Source: Candidatus Omnitrophota bacterium
Lineage (GTDB): Bacteria > Omnitrophota > Omnitrophia > Omnitrophales > JACROU01
DNA length: 6,665 bases
Direction of reading: 5' to 3'
Assembly: GCA_016206875.1 (NCBI GenBank)
Contig: JACQQR010000007.1
Coordinates: forward strand, 1 to 6,665
Of this stretch, positions 5,881 through 6,665 are shown piece after piece; position 1 is the first letter of the stretch; every line of letters begins with the position of its first letter. Position numbers and translations under genes: made by a program. The notes beneath the pieces were generated by a model. The model saw only the letters and a list, made by a program, of their open reading frames with translations, was not told the origin of the DNA and ran no database searches.

Positions 5881-6254
5881 TGAAGGTTTTGACCACTTGC
5901 AAGGAACTAGGGGATCGGGGTGAACGCGCGGCGGCCGATTATTTAAGCAGGCATGGGTTCCGGATTGTAGCGAAAAATTTTTCTAGCCGTATGGGAGAAA
6001 TCGATTTAATTGCTTCGCGGCCGGGGGAGCTTCATTTTATTGAAGTGAAAACCCGATCTAGTTCGAGTTTTTTCAATCCCGAAGAAGCGGTGGATTATAG
6101 AAAACAAATGAAGCTGAAAAGAACGGCGCAAATTTTTCTTTCTCGCTGCGAGAAACAATTTGCCGAGCATGACATTTATATGGGCATCATTTCTGTGGTT
6201 ATGGCTTCGAATACTTCAGTGAAAATCAATCATCTAATCGATGCGTTTCAGTAA
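5877..6254 (+). CDS. yraN: YraN/UPF0102 family protein, predicted endonuclease-like fold
   Basis: This 125-residue protein belongs to UPF0102, a family with a PD-(D/E)xK (Holliday-junction-resolvase-like) fold. Its biological role is unsettled. The sequence shows GDRGERAAADYLSRHGFRIVAKN (12-34), then GEIDLI (40-45) and FIEVKTR (54-60), whose E41, D43, E56 and K58 form the expected metal/catalytic set. The conserved basic helix YRKQMKLKRTA follows. In the C-terminal third, the usual RFDVV-type strand reads MGIISVV, so the family's Asp there is missing. ATG 5877 overlaps the rnhB stop; a second ATG follows directly at 5880. Coupling to rnhB is a common arrangement and hints at a nucleic-acid role, but that is inference. 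Confidence 0.88.
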   Translation: MMKVLTTCKELGDRGERAAADYLSRHGFRIVAKNFSSRMGEIDLIASRPGELHFIEVKTRSSSSFFNPEEAVDYRKQMKLKRTAQIFLSRCEKQFAEHDIYMGIISVVMASNTSVKINHLIDAFQ

Positions 6255-6256
6255 AC

Positions 6257-6262
6257 AAGGAG
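6257..6262 (+). promoter_or_regulatory. Shine-Dalgarno of the small basic ORF
   Basis: AAGGAG lies 8 nt before ATG 6271, starting 2 nt after the yraN stop. It is one of the best ribosome-binding sites in the window and the main reason to believe the short ORF is translated. Confidence 0.8.
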
Positions 6263-6270
6263 AAAAGATT

Positions 6271-6372
6271 ATGGGACAAGACGCTCATAAGCGTGCCAAG
6301 AGAAAACGAAGCAAAGCCCGTTTAAAAAGAAAACACAAGCGCGAAAAAGAACAGGCCAAGGTTACAAAGTAG
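6271..6372 (+). CDS. Small very basic protein, 33 residues, function unknown
   Basis: I cannot assign this protein to a family. It begins MGQDAHKRAKRKRSKARLKR and ends EKEQAKVTK. Sixteen of 33 residues are Lys or Arg, only three are acidic, and there is no Cys, Trp, Tyr or Phe and no hydrophobic segment. It is therefore neither membrane-bound nor secreted, and probably binds RNA or DNA. The charge pattern would suit a basic helix. The start is well supported by AAGGAG at 6257-6262, and it lies 16 nt after yraN, so it is most likely the last gene of this operon. The size and charge recall tiny ribosomal proteins such as bTHX or bL36-class proteins, but I see no alignable motif. Its TAG stop lies inside the left arm of the following hairpin repeat, so the present C-terminus may have been set by that repeat. 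Confidence 0.7.
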   Translation: MGQDAHKRAKRKRSKARLKRKHKREKEQAKVTK

Positions 6373-6438
6373 TGGGTAGACGGTAGTGGGTAGAAAAACA
6401 GTTGTGCTTTTCACTACCGTCTACCGTCTACCCACTAC
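6369..6438. repeat. GTAG-rich inverted repeat forming a long hairpin
   Basis: GTAGTGGGTAGACGGTAG (6369-6386) is exactly complementary in inverse to 6421-6438. A second register pairs 6375-6388 with 6412-6425. Both arms are built from short GTAG(T/A)(G/C)GG-like units. The loop carries GAAAA (6393-6397) and TTTTC (6408-6412), which can extend the second register with a 5-nt bulge. The left arm starts at the last codon of the small basic ORF and contains its stop. No T-run follows the right arm, so it is not a classical intrinsic terminator, though it could protect the 3' end of the operon mRNA. Confidence 0.75.
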
Positions 6439-6458
6439 CATCTTCCCTAATCTCCCCA

Positions 6459-6664
6459 GTAACCGTTCAGTTGCCCCTCGCCCTCGCGGAGCAGAGGGAG
6501 AGGGCCGGACGCGGAGCGCCGGGGTGAGGGTGGCGCCACCGAAACCCTCACCCTTAATCCCTCTCCCTTTCTCGCCTTCGGCGGACGGGAGAGGGGCAGC
6601 TGAACGGTTACCGCCTCGGCGGGTCCGCCTGTGGCGGAAGGGCGAGGGGCAACTGAACGGTTAC
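6459..6664 (-). mobile_element. Palindromic MITE-like element, copy 3, inverted relative to copies 1 and 2
   Basis: The 26-bp ends at 6459-6484 (GTAACCGTTCAGTTGCCCC...) and 6639-6664 are exact inverted complements. A further near copy of the right arm lies at 6591-6611, so the right end is partly duplicated. Inside are the central pair GGGTGAGGGT 6522-6531 with ACCCTCACCC 6544-6553, a 12-base perfect palindrome at 6529-6540, and CCCTCTCCC hairpins. Segment 6503-6531 is the reverse complement of 520-548 in copy 2 with 27 of 29 bases matching, which fixes the family and opposite orientation. The window ends one base after the right arm, so flanking direct repeats cannot be checked and the element may extend further. 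Together with the hairpin at 6369-6438, this accounts for nearly all of the gene-free tail. Confidence 0.7.
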
Positions 6665-6665
6665 G

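Overview
This window is a bacterial housekeeping operon read entirely on the + strand. Every gene concerns translation, peptidoglycan precursor synthesis or RNA/DNA processing. MurA implies a peptidoglycan-making bacterium. No gene or motif fixes the phylum. The compact layout, the missing rimM and KH-domain genes, and the many pyrimidine-rich palindromic elements suggest an uncultured lineage. Omnitrophota (former OP3) or a neighbour in the PVC superphylum is my best guess, from memory of similar gene orders, and it is weakly held.

Layout: (i) bases 1-39 hold the last 12 codons of an upstream gene, plausibly rho. (ii) A palindromic element (48-157) precedes rpmE (ribosomal protein bL31, 180-401). 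(iii) A second, larger element (402-614) lies between rpmE and prfA. It is bounded by perfect 20-bp inverted ends and by a 6-bp direct repeat that includes the rpmE stop codon. (iv) prfA (RF1), prmC (RF glutamine methyltransferase) and murA follow with overlapping stop/start junctions. (v) rpsP (bS16), trmD, rplS (bL19), rnhB and yraN follow with short gaps or overlaps. (vi) A 33-codon, extremely basic ORF (6271-6372) with an excellent ribosome-binding site closes the run. (vii) The last ~290 bases contain no gene that I can see. They hold a GTAG-rich hairpin (6369-6438) and a third copy of the element family (6459-6664) in the opposite orientation.

The genes make sense together. RF1 is the substrate of PrmC, which methylates the glutamine of its GGQ motif. 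bL31, bS16 and bL19 are ribosomal proteins, and TrmD modifies G37 of tRNAs to keep the reading frame. RNase HII removes ribonucleotides from DNA, YraN is a nuclease-fold protein of unsettled role, and MurA commits UDP-GlcNAc to the cell wall. Two classical conserved clusters (rho-rpmE-prfA-prmC and rpsP-trmD-rplS-rnhB-yraN) appear joined through murA.

The least ordinary content is non-coding. Three related palindromic elements share a core (CCCTCTCCC hairpins around a GGGTGAGGGT/ACCCTCACCC pair), yet each has its own unrelated, near-perfect inverted outer arms. Two of them look like insertions into what were ~20-25-nt operon gaps. The small basic ORF is the best candidate for an undescribed protein. 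I see no phage, CRISPR, defence or toxin-antitoxin system here.
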